This document shows positions 1-5,388 of a stretch of 10,988 nt of DNA, in pieces. The translations under genes were made by a program, and so were the position numbers. Below the pieces are notes generated by a model, which was not told the DNA's origin, made no database searches, and saw nothing but the letters and a program-made list of their open reading frames with translations. The DNA comes from an uncultured Beijerinckiaceae bacterium (GTDB taxonomy: Bacteria > Pseudomonadota > Alphaproteobacteria > Rhizobiales > Beijerinckiaceae), in the NCBI GenBank assembly GCA_937863205.1, contig CALMGA010000009.1:1-10988 (forward strand). The letters are read 5' to 3'. How positions within the stretch are numbered: position 1 is the first letter of the stretch; every line of letters starts with the position of its first letter.

Positions 1-1
1 C

Positions 2-580
2 ATCGCACAGCTGCAGATGGAGGCCGACACATGCGTGACCTATGACCCGGCGACCAAGAAGGTCCACATTCGCCTCCGCTGCCTTCCCGGCGCGCAGCCG
101 ATCCCGTTGACGATCACCTCGCAATTGGATCCGGGGTGGGCGCAGGAGGGCCTGACGGTGATTACCGGCACCATCGACGACTTCCACCGAGTCATGATCA
201 ATCCAACGTCGTTGGCCGATATGCTCGTCGGCGCCGGGGGTCCGTTGGACAACGCCAGGGTGGTCTATTCCGATGCGTTCTACTTGTATCTCAGGTTCGC
301 CATGGGCATCGCACCCGACACGAATTTTCGCCTCACCACGCACGTCAACCACGTCCTCGTAAAACAGCTCGCGCCGCAACGGACGGCCATGGTCACCTGC
401 GGCATGGGCGCGACGCCGACCTCCGAGATCGGTCTCGCGTCGGGAGCAGGCACGTCGCCACCGGTCGACGAGACTCACGTCAGCTGCCTCACATGCGACG
501 AGGACGTCCCCATAACGCAGGAGTGCGGCGTCGCGCCGAACAGCTTCCGCCACCGTCACGTGGAGGCCGTCGAAACCTAG
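2..580 (+). CDS. Hypothetical protein, probably 5'-truncated by the window edge
   Basis: I do not recognise this protein. The frame is open from base 2. The first ATG (base 17) has no Shine-Dalgarno sequence in front of it, so the true start probably lies to the left of the window. The visible 187 residues after that ATG are mixed in composition, beta-strand-rich in the first half, with no obvious signal peptide or membrane segment. The C-terminal third carries spaced cysteines (CLTCDED, then ECG), which could be a small metal-binding or disulphide region. Its TAG stop lies inside the CTAG at 577-580, which on the other strand is also the stop of the KAP NTPase gene, so the two genes converge with a 4-bp overlap. 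It is not part of the methyltransferase/KAP operon by strand. Coding status is supported by a clean frame and by the tight stop-to-stop packing; function is unknown. Confidence 0.6.
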   Translation: MAQLQMEADTCVTYDPATKKVHIRLRCLPGAQPIPLTITSQLDPGWAQEGLTVITGTIDDFHRVMINPTSLADMLVGAGGPLDNARVVYSDAFYLYLRFAMGIAPDTNFRLTTHVNHVLVKQLAPQRTAMVTCGMGATPTSEIGLASGAGTSPPVDETHVSCLTCDEDVPITQECGVAPNSFRHRHVEAVET

Positions 581-2106
581 CGCTTGAGCGCCGACGCGAT
601 GGCATGCAGGCGCTTCGCGTCCTTGAAATGCCGGACGTCTCGGCCGGAAGCGGCCATCGCTTTGATCGCCTCGGCGACCGCGACGTCCAAGAAGGGCCTC
701 TCCGACTCAAAACCACCGGACGCGGCCGCCTCGGCGATGGATGGCACGCTGAACGACTCGGGATGCTTGGCCGCAAGCGCCTGGACGGAAATCGCCTGCC
801 AGGACGATATGGAGAGGCCCGGGTCCAAGATCATCGCCACGCGCGCCCCGTTCAGCACGCGATTGCGATCCCGCTCGGGGGAGGGCAGCCAGGGGGCGGC
901 CCAGCGGACCGCCTCGTCCCAGCCGGTCAGTTTCTCGCGGTCCGGCCGGACGGCGAAGACCTTGCGTTGCGCCCAGTCTGCGCCGAAAGCGACGGCGATG
1001 CAAATGCACCAAGCGATTGATGGCCGGGACACGTCGCCGGGTCCGACGAGCGCGAGGCCGAATGCGACGAGCAACGAGCTGAGAAGCGCCGCCCTGAATG
1101 GTACGGGCATGCGCCAAGCGCCAGCAGGCAACCGTGCCGCCTTTTGAGGCGTCCTCTCCTCTGCGGGAAGCGGCAGCTCGAGCTGCACGACGCGGTTGAG
1201 GTAGTCCGCGGACAGGCGTTCCACCTCCTCGATGCTCATGCCGTCGGCCTTCAGGTGCGCGACGGCATCCTTCCCGATAGCATGCAACAGCCTGCCGCGA
1301 TCATACGCCAGCAGGAAGGCCAAGCGCCCCGACTTCTTGTGGCACGAGACCTGCGCGATCGAGCTCAGCACGTCCGTCACCCGGGCCGGGACGCAACGAT
1401 CCAGGTCCTCGATCAGCACGACGAAGCGCGTTCCCTCCGGTTGCGCGGCGGCGAGAACGTCGAAATCGAACGAGAACTTCTCCATCGACCCGATGCGGTC
1501 GCCGTCGGTGTCCCGGCCGAACAGGCCCGAGAAGGACGTCGCCAGCGGTTGCGAGACCCTGGAGAAAAGAAACGTAAGCAGCGGGATACCGAAGATCCCG
1601 AGGCCAGTGGCGAGCTTCTCCGGTCCCGCGTCGACCATTGGCTTGACGACCGCGCGTACCCCCGGGATCAACGAGATAGCCGCGACCGTGAGAATCGGCA
1701 GGAAGACGCCAACCAGAAGCGGAAGGGATTGCCGGTTCAGCCTCGCCAAGCCGATGCGCCACCAGGCGTCCTGCCAGTCGCGCCTTAACGACGTCGACAA
1801 AGCGTATCCTAGGTTGGCTAGGAACTGGTCCTGCGAGGAGGTTCTCCACGCGCTGATGGTGACGGCGCGGTTGCGGGCGTTCCTGGCTAGGTCGCTCGCC
1901 GCCATTTCGAGGACGCTCGACTTGCCGGCGCCCCAGGGGCCCTCGATGCCGATCACGACCGGTCCGTCGTCCGGGGCGCCGCGGACGATCCTCGCGACGG
2001 CCTGCGCGAACGGCCAGCGACCGAGGCGGTCGTCGCGCGGATCGCGGATCGGGTGAGCGGCCCTGAAGGCGCCGTCGCCCGCCTGTCGCGACCGGACCCT
2101 CAGCAC
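577..2106 (-). CDS. KAP-family P-loop NTPase with intramembrane insertions
   Basis: Predicted membrane-associated NTPase of 509 aa, starting at GTG 2106. The open frame reaches back to 2385, but the extra N-terminus is an Arg/Gly-rich shadow of the methyltransferase gene; from the GTG onward typical KAP sequence appears. In order: an N-terminal block HPIRDPRDDRLGRWPFA (residues 18-34), Walker A GPWGAGKS (56-63), two hydrophobic segments (about 128-147 and 166-182) inserted between the Walker motifs, Walker B RFVVLIEDLDRC (227-238), then YLNRVVQLELPLP (302-314), and a second hydrophobic pair (about 337-356 and 363-377). Membrane insertions within the P-loop domain are a hallmark of the KAP family, named for Kidins220/ARMS and the phage-exclusion protein PifA. 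The start overlaps the methyltransferase stop (GTGCTGA), implying translational coupling in one operon. GGAGG lies about 16 nt upstream, which is rather far. The role is inferred to be defence- or membrane-related; substrate unknown. Confidence 0.85.
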   Translation of the reverse strand: MLRVRSRQAGDGAFRAAHPIRDPRDDRLGRWPFAQAVARIVRGAPDDGPVVIGIEGPWGAGKSSVLEMAASDLARNARNRAVTISAWRTSSQDQFLANLGYALSTSLRRDWQDAWWRIGLARLNRQSLPLLVGVFLPILTVAAISLIPGVRAVVKPMVDAGPEKLATGLGIFGIPLLTFLFSRVSQPLATSFSGLFGRDTDGDRIGSMEKFSFDFDVLAAAQPEGTRFVVLIEDLDRCVPARVTDVLSSIAQVSCHKKSGRLAFLLAYDRGRLLHAIGKDAVAHLKADGMSIEEVERLSADYLNRVVQLELPLPAEERTPQKAARLPAGAWRMPVPFRAALLSSLLVAFGLALVGPGDVSRPSIAWCICIAVAFGADWAQRKVFAVRPDREKLTGWDEAVRWAAPWLPSPERDRNRVLNGARVAMILDPGLSISSWQAISVQALAAKHPESFSVPSIAEAAASGGFESERPFLDVAVAEAIKAMAASGRDVRHFKDAKRLHAIASALKR

Positions 2107-3413
2107 GCGAAGACGACCACGTCCTCCGACAAGCCGTATTGCCCTCCCTGCTGCGCGCTGAGGCGCATCGAACGCAGCGGCGTCCTTCGGACGAGCCTCA
2201 GCCCGAGGCCCTCCCCAAGCTCTGCGACGATCCGAGGGGCGTCGACCGGCACGCCAGCGTAGCTGCTGCCGCCCACGACGATCGTGATGTGGCCACCCTC
2301 GCGGACCCTGCCCTTCAGGTCGCCCATCATCTTTTCCATCTCGGCGAAATACGACCTCAGCATTCCCGGGATGTCGCGGTTCCACAGTTGGAGGCGACGA
2401 CCATCCAACGCGTGCATGGCCGACGTCAACGTGGGCGAGCGCCGCTCGACCGATCGTTCGGGACGGTAGAGCTGGACGTGGCTGTGCATCGTGGAAAGGC
2501 GCAGGCGCCGGCTGTCGTCGGCGGACTTCAGGTAGCCCAGCATCCAGAGTTCGAGGTTGTAGATGTCCGTATAATCGAAGCTGTTCGGGTAGGGCGGCGA
2601 GAAGACCGCGCAGTCCGCCGGCGGAAGCTGGGCGACCAAACTCCGCGCGTCCCCTCGCCTGACGACCACCTCCCCGAGCAGGCGACCGCCGAACCTCACG
2701 ATATCGCCGAATGCGGCGTAGCAGGCGACACGCATTCGCTCGACGACGTCCACGGACGTCACAACGCGGCTTTCCCAGCCGCGTCTATACTTGCGCCCCT
2801 TGCCGTTGACGACGACGTTGCTGACGTCCTTCAGCACCGACCCGAGCATCACCCGCAGGAAGGGGCGGTGGGCCTCCTCCGCGCGCTCGATCGCGTCGGC
2901 GAACGCCACGATCTGAGACGCGACCGCGGCGGCGAAGACCCACCGCCCGCCTTCGCCCGGCTCCACGAGCGTCGACGGCGCGCCCTGGAACCGCGTTGCC
3001 GCTTGTCCGTCGCCGCGGGCCGACAGCACCATGCCAATGTCTGCAGCCAAGCGTCGGGACGCATACGCTTTAGTCTTCGCGAAGATGAGGTCGGCCATGA
3101 AGGGGTTTACCTCCACGGTATCGCAGTCGATGCCGAGGAAGGAACAGACCAAGGCCGTCGTGCCGGAGCCACCGGTCGGATCAATGCAGCGGCGAACAGG
3201 ACCCTTTACCTCGCCCAGCGCTTCGACGACCAGCTTGGGGGAATACGCCTCCTTGAACTTGAACCATCGCTGATACGCAAGCTCGGCGGCGCCAACGTTC
3301 GACGAAAGCGCTCCGTCGCCGTGCGGCATGAGCCAGCTCTGCAGCGTCCGCGGCGGCAGCCGGCCCTCATCGTAGGCGCAGGCCGGGTTGGCGAGATTTT
3401 GTTGCGTTTCCAT
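2100..3413 (-). CDS. DNA methyltransferase (SPPY-motif, N4-cytosine/N6-adenine type)
   Basis: Predicted S-adenosylmethionine-dependent DNA amino-methyltransferase of 437 aa. A motif X-like stretch, FKFKEAYSPKLV (residues 51-62), precedes motif I, CIDPTGGSGTTAL (76-88), with an acidic residue at the end of the next strand (EVNPF, 101-105) to bind the cofactor. Catalytic motif IV, FSPPYPNSFDYTD (271-283), follows some 185 residues later. The X-I-IV order and the SPPY motif fit N4mC/N6mA methyltransferases. The 120-260 stretch between I and IV is a likely target-recognition or helical insertion. No nuclease motif is visible. The gene is followed with overlap by the KAP NTPase, indicating co-expression. 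No Shine-Dalgarno sequence precedes the ATG; instead an AT-rich palindrome and a TAATAT box sit within 15 nt, so a leaderless message is possible. Recognition site unknown. It could be the methylation arm of a defence system or an orphan epigenetic enzyme. Confidence 0.85.
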   Translation of the reverse strand: METQQNLANPACAYDEGRLPPRTLQSWLMPHGDGALSSNVGAAELAYQRWFKFKEAYSPKLVVEALGEVKGPVRRCIDPTGGSGTTALVCSFLGIDCDTVEVNPFMADLIFAKTKAYASRRLAADIGMVLSARGDGQAATRFQGAPSTLVEPGEGGRWVFAAAVASQIVAFADAIERAEEAHRPFLRVMLGSVLKDVSNVVVNGKGRKYRRGWESRVVTSVDVVERMRVACYAAFGDIVRFGGRLLGEVVVRRGDARSLVAQLPPADCAVFSPPYPNSFDYTDIYNLELWMLGYLKSADDSRRLRLSTMHSHVQLYRPERSVERRSPTLTSAMHALDGRRLQLWNRDIPGMLRSYFAEMEKMMGDLKGRVREGGHITIVVGGSSYAGVPVDAPRIVAELGEGLGLRLVRRTPLRSMRLSAQQGGQYGLSEDVVVFAC

Positions 3414-3430
3414 TCTATTCGAATATTAGC
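3414..3430. promoter_or_regulatory. AT-rich palindrome in the divergent start region
   Basis: The gap between the methyltransferase ATG (3413) and the divergent small gene (TTG 3431 or ATG 3437) contains the perfect 10-bp palindrome TATTCGAATA (3416-3425), embedded in TCTATTCGAATAT. The same 13-mer recurs at 3625-3637 inside the divergent gene. On the minus strand TAATAT (3428-3423) resembles a -10 box placed so that transcription would begin almost at the methyltransferase ATG. No convincing -35 is seen. It could be an operator, a core promoter or both. Confidence 0.4.
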
Positions 3431-3850
3431 TTGCGAATGCCGAAGGCGCGAGCAGAAAATTGCCTGAGCGAGGAGGAAAAATCATCCCTCGCGGCTGGCC
3501 TCGCCTTGAGAAAAGCGGCACTTGGCACCTTTTGTGCCGTGGCGCGCGAGGCTGGCCTACTGCAACCATTCGTGAGCTTGGCTGCCAACCGAAAGCTTGT
3601 TGTTCGGACGGAGCGCACAGTCAGTCTATTCGAATATCTGCGCCGCGCTGGCGCTGTCGGCGACGAGCGGATGGCCGCCGGCGATATCGACGCTGAGCTA
3701 GGAAAAGTTTTGGCCCGGCTTACCGACGGCACGGTCCGCGGCGCGGAGCGCCTATGCCGACTCCTGGAGGCTATCGACGCTTTCCGAGCCGCGGGAAGCG
3801 GTCGGACGGAGCGCGTCGGTCAGTCAGTCCGGAAGAGGAGCTCTCGCTGA
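3431..3850 (+). CDS. Small hypothetical protein, divergent from the methyltransferase
   Basis: I do not recognise this family. The frame gives 139 aa from TTG 3431, or 137 aa from ATG 3437. Neither start has a Shine-Dalgarno sequence, which parallels the divergent methyltransferase gene. The protein looks largely alpha-helical, with LSEEEKSSLAAGLALRKAAL near the N-terminus, a central segment LFEYLRRAGAV, and a helical RLCRLLEAIDAFRAAG close to the end, followed by a basic tail ending RKRSSR. No membrane segment or catalytic motif is visible. The opposite-strand frame over the same DNA is Ser/Arg/Ala-rich and looks like a shadow. Divergent placement, sharing about 20 bp of upstream DNA with the methyltransferase, would suit a small regulator or accessory factor of the methyltransferase/KAP operon, but that is only positional inference. 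A second copy of the palindromic 13-mer lies inside this gene. Confidence 0.5.
   Translation: MRMPKARAENCLSEEEKSSLAAGLALRKAALGTFCAVAREAGLLQPFVSLAANRKLVVRTERTVSLFEYLRRAGAVGDERMAAGDIDAELGKVLARLTDGTVRGAERLCRLLEAIDAFRAAGSGRTERVGQSVRKRSSR
3625..3637. repeat. Second copy of the 13-bp TCTATTCGAATAT motif
   Basis: Exact repeat of 3414-3426, with the perfect palindrome TATTCGAATA at 3627-3636, 211 bp away and within the small divergent gene. A chance 13-mer repeat in a window of this size is not rare in general, but an AT-rich palindromic one in GC-rich DNA, with one copy at a divergent promoter, is less expected. It may be a second operator site. Confidence 0.4.
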
Positions 3851-3852
3851 CG

Positions 3853-4133
3853 CTTGCGCGTAAGTGACCTGCGCAGTGCGTCGCCGGTCAGGTAGGTCAC
3901 GGTTCGGCGGGGGATCGTGTCCCGATGAGCCACGGGCGCTCGGGCACGGGTTGGCCAGCGAACTTTGACGCGTGGCGGATCATCAGCAGGCGAGGCGGCG
4001 GGCTTGATGGTGGCGGCTCGCCGCGCCGATAGGCACCGTCCGGGAACGACCTGCCGTAGTCGTCTGGCCGGCCGGGGGAGGTGCTCCGGCAAGATCGTCG
4101 GTCTGACAATCCCTCACCGCGGAGCCCGATCAT
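3853..4133 (-). pseudogene. Degenerate N-terminal fragment of a RepA-like AAA ATPase
   Basis: Reading the minus strand from ATG 4133, a Pro-rich leader containing PGRPDDYGRS and PPPRLL leads to FAGQPVPERPWLI (3962-3924). In the next frame, after five bases, TIPRRTVTYLTGD (3918-3880) follows. From recalled family sequences, plasmid/phage RepA-type helicase ATPases read roughly 'AGQPVPERPWLVPDLIPxRTVTLLsGDGGTGKS'. The two segments here match that layout if one base is missing between Leu-Ile and Thr-Ile-Pro. The Walker A that should follow GD is absent (ALRRS instead), and nothing of the ATPase continues into 3850-3560, where a plus-strand gene lies. I therefore read it as a frameshifted, truncated relic. 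Its ATG overlaps the end of the upstream small relic ORF, as expected of a former operon. The family call rests on short motifs recalled from memory. Confidence 0.45.
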
Positions 4134-4329
4134 CCTGCCGGGACGCAACCAGCTCGGCCATTGCACAGGCGGCATGTTGCGACAGCGACAGCACCCGGCC
4201 GAGCGCAGCCTTGGCGTGCTTGTCCTCTCCTCACTCCAGGATTCGCATTGCGGTTTGCGTTTGCCAGCATATGCCCTCGAGCGCCTCAATGATGAGGTCG
4301 CATCGCTGCAATCTGCGCTTCAGCAGCAA
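4114..4329 (-). pseudogene. Small helical ORF interrupted by an in-frame TGA (relic)
   Basis: One minus-strand frame reads, before the stop, RLQRCDLIIEALEGICWQTQ then TAMRILE, then TGA (4233-4231), then GEDKHAKAALGRVLSLSQ and HAACAMAELVASRQDDRAPR, ending at TGA 4116-4114. The two halves are in the same frame and both look amphipathic-helical with normal composition, which suggests a small protein interrupted by one nonsense change. It lies just upstream of the ATPase relic, and its end overlaps that relic's ATG, consistent with a decayed two-gene operon. No product family is recognised. An overlapping plus-strand frame (4081-4341) ends in a coiled-coil-like stretch and is an alternative, though less convincing, reading. 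Confidence 0.4.
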
Positions 4330-4333
4330 GGGA

Positions 4334-4409
4334 CGGCATAACGTCGGATTGCTCCGCCGCTGGGGGCGTGCTTGTCATGCGACAACCTTTGGAAGGACGG
4401 AGCGAGCAG
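4334..4409 (+). promoter_or_regulatory. Leader of the SinR-like gene with small inverted repeat and RBS
   Basis: This leader carries the inverted repeat TTGTC-ATGC-GACAA (4372-4385) and a good ribosome binding site, GGAG at 4399-4402, seven bases before ATG 4410. The ribosome binding site decides the start over the longer open frame that begins at GTG 4368. The inverted repeat may be an operator; no clear -35/-10 pair is seen. Confidence 0.35.
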
Positions 4410-4715
4410 ATGCCGAAGTATCTCATCAGCTACGACTTGCACGAAGGCGAAGACTATCGCGATCTCATCGATGCGATCGAGAAATTTGACAACTGGTGGC
4501 ATTGTCTGCGCTCGACGTGGATTGTTGAAAGCAGAGGCAATGCGAAGGCAATAATCGACTTCTTAGTGCCGCATATTACAAATGCCGGGGTGCAATCCAA
4601 AGATGGCAAGCGCGGCGGAGACAGGTTGCTGGTCGTAAAGCTTCAACAGCCCGATATGGCTTGGACGACGTCCTTCCCAGACGACTGCCAAGCTTTTCTG
4701 CGTAACATCACCTAA
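4410..4715 (+). CDS. SinR-family / Cas2-like ferredoxin-fold protein, standalone
   Basis: Small 101-aa protein. It opens with MPKYLISYDLHEGEDYRDLI, a beta strand ending in the YDL motif followed by a helix, which is the usual N-terminus of SinR-annotated and Cas2-like small ferredoxin-fold proteins. The middle WWHCLRSTWIVES (residues 31-43) is the second strand, followed by a helix (AKAIIDFLVPHI) and the strand DRLLVVKLQQPDMAW. In Cas2/VapD relatives this fold dimerises and binds or cleaves nucleic acid, and the first-strand Asp (YD) is the residue implicated in cleaving members. No cas1, other cas gene or repeat array is in the window, so a CRISPR role is unlikely. The ORF is less GC-rich than its neighbours (for example 4540-4600), suggesting separate acquisition. 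Its TAA overlaps by 4 bp the stop of the convergent 71-aa gene. Biochemical function unknown. Confidence 0.75.
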   Translation: MPKYLISYDLHEGEDYRDLIDAIEKFDNWWHCLRSTWIVESRGNAKAIIDFLVPHITNAGVQSKDGKRGGDRLLVVKLQQPDMAWTTSFPDDCQAFLRNIT

Positions 4716-4927
4716 ACCGTGTCTGGGGCTTCGCAGTGCAGGCTGTTCGACGGGCATCTCGCCACATCGGCGGCGGTCGGGATGCTCGCCGCCATGTCGT
4801 GCAGGTCGAGGCCGACTGCGGCGAGCGTCTTCACCAGCGCGCGGCAGGCGTTCAGGGCCTCGCCGTCCATCGGCGAACCGATCAGGGGAAGGAGGCGCAC
4901 GACGCGCGTCGGGATAGATCGTTTCAA
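4712..4927 (-). CDS. Small conserved-type hypothetical protein (DGEALNACRAL…GLDLHDMA)
   Basis: A 71-aa product from TTG 4927. The core DGEALNACRALVKTLAAVGL followed by DLHDMA strongly resembles a small helical motif common in alphaproteobacterial phage/plasmid proteins, where a 'DGE…A.RAI.r.L…GLdwHDLA' pattern recurs. I recall the pattern but not a function. The end (SNSLHCEAPDTV) is not part of that pattern, so the gene may be truncated. The TTG follows directly on the TAA of the upstream membrane-protein ORF (TAATTG), which suggests coupled translation. An alternative is that the start is elsewhere, since TTG is weak. The stop overlaps that of the convergent SinR-like gene by 4 bp (CTAA), which supports both genes being real. 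Role unknown. Confidence 0.6.
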   Translation of the reverse strand: MKRSIPTRVVRLLPLIGSPMDGEALNACRALVKTLAAVGLDLHDMAASIPTAADVARCPSNSLHCEAPDTV

Positions 4928-5287
4928 TTAGGCTCGCTCTCGCGCAACGGCGCATTGCTCACTCGTGAGGCGCGTGCTGGACTGCATGGGCGGGCGCTGA
5001 CGACTGGAGTCGGGCGTGAAGCCGAACGTCCGCTTCCCGCCGTCGAGCCAACGTCCGCTGTTGGGCGCGTAGCCGACTTCAGAAGCATACCGGTCAACGA
5101 AGGACGAGGCGCGCCCAACCACGACAACGTGGACAACCAGCACTCCGAAGATCGCTCCTTCCGGCAGTGCACTTGACCATGGCACATGCGTGTAGCACAC
5201 CAGAGGCGCCGCAGCACAAAAGCCAAGCGGAATGAGCAGCTTACGAATGATCCGCTGACAGGGTCGGGTTCCTCCCGCCCCAGCCAA
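4928..5287 (-). CDS. Predicted small membrane protein, unknown function
   Basis: Frame of 119 aa on the minus strand with two hydrophobic stretches: LLIPLGFCAAAPLVCYTHV (about residues 17-35) and GAIFGVLVVHVVVVG (about 45-59). A soluble tail follows, GYAPNSGRWLDGGKRTFGFT. The hydrophobic pattern is clean and the opposite strand is poor in coding signal, so I favour a real gene. The start is uncertain: the upstream-most start is TTG 5287, while a good GGGAGGAA lies just inside the frame (about 5279-5272) with only ATC/ATT/CTG codons at suitable distance downstream, so a non-standard start or a decayed start is possible. It ends in TAA directly abutting the TTG of the 71-aa gene, implying a two-gene unit. 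No family recognised. Confidence 0.45.
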   Translation of the reverse strand: MAGAGGTRPCQRIIRKLLIPLGFCAAAPLVCYTHVPWSSALPEGAIFGVLVVHVVVVGRASSFVDRYASEVGYAPNSGRWLDGGKRTFGFTPDSSRQRPPMQSSTRLTSEQCAVARERA

Positions 5288-5320
5288 AACCCGACCTAGG
5301 CTGCTGTATTTGCTGACCTT

Positions 5321-5338
5321 CTCCCCTTAGCTGGGGAG
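5321..5338. repeat. Inverted repeat CTCCCC-TTAGCT-GGGGAG upstream of the integrase
   Basis: Perfect 6-bp arms with a 6-base loop, 48 bp before the integrase ATG and 34 bp beyond the start of the divergent membrane-protein frame. There is no T-run on either side to make it a terminator. It could be an operator or an accessory protein site in the divergent control region between 5288 and 5386. Confidence 0.35.
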
Positions 5339-5350
5339 CGGGCGCGTCCC

Positions 5351-5388
5351 GGTGCTGCACATCGCTGTCGCACAGGGGTGCTGCACAT
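5351..5388 (+). repeat. 12-bp direct repeat GGTGCTGCACAT (two copies) at the integrase start
   Basis: Copies at 5351-5362 and 5377-5388, spaced 26 bp start to start; the second overlaps the integrase ATG. The AGGGG at 5374-5378 just before the second copy is the likely ribosome binding site. Repeats over an integrase start suggest autoregulation or recombinase arm-type binding, but this is inference from position only. Confidence 0.4.

Noticed and set aside
2107..2385. N-terminal extension of the KAP frame up to 2385
   Set aside because: Residues are low-complexity Arg/Gly/Pro and overlap the methyltransferase C-terminal coding region; the KAP pattern begins after GTG 2106.
2139..3467. 442-aa open frame on the plus strand
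   Set aside because: Antisense shadow of the methyltransferase; Arg/Asp/His-rich with no recognisable motif, while the minus strand has motifs I and IV.
3415..3732. 105-aa minus-strand frame upstream of the methyltransferase
   Set aside because: Ser/Arg/Ala-rich; the plus-strand frame over the same bases has a more natural composition.
4410..4715. CRISPR locus suggested by a Cas2-like protein
   Set aside because: No repeat-spacer array and no cas1 or other cas gene could be seen in the window.
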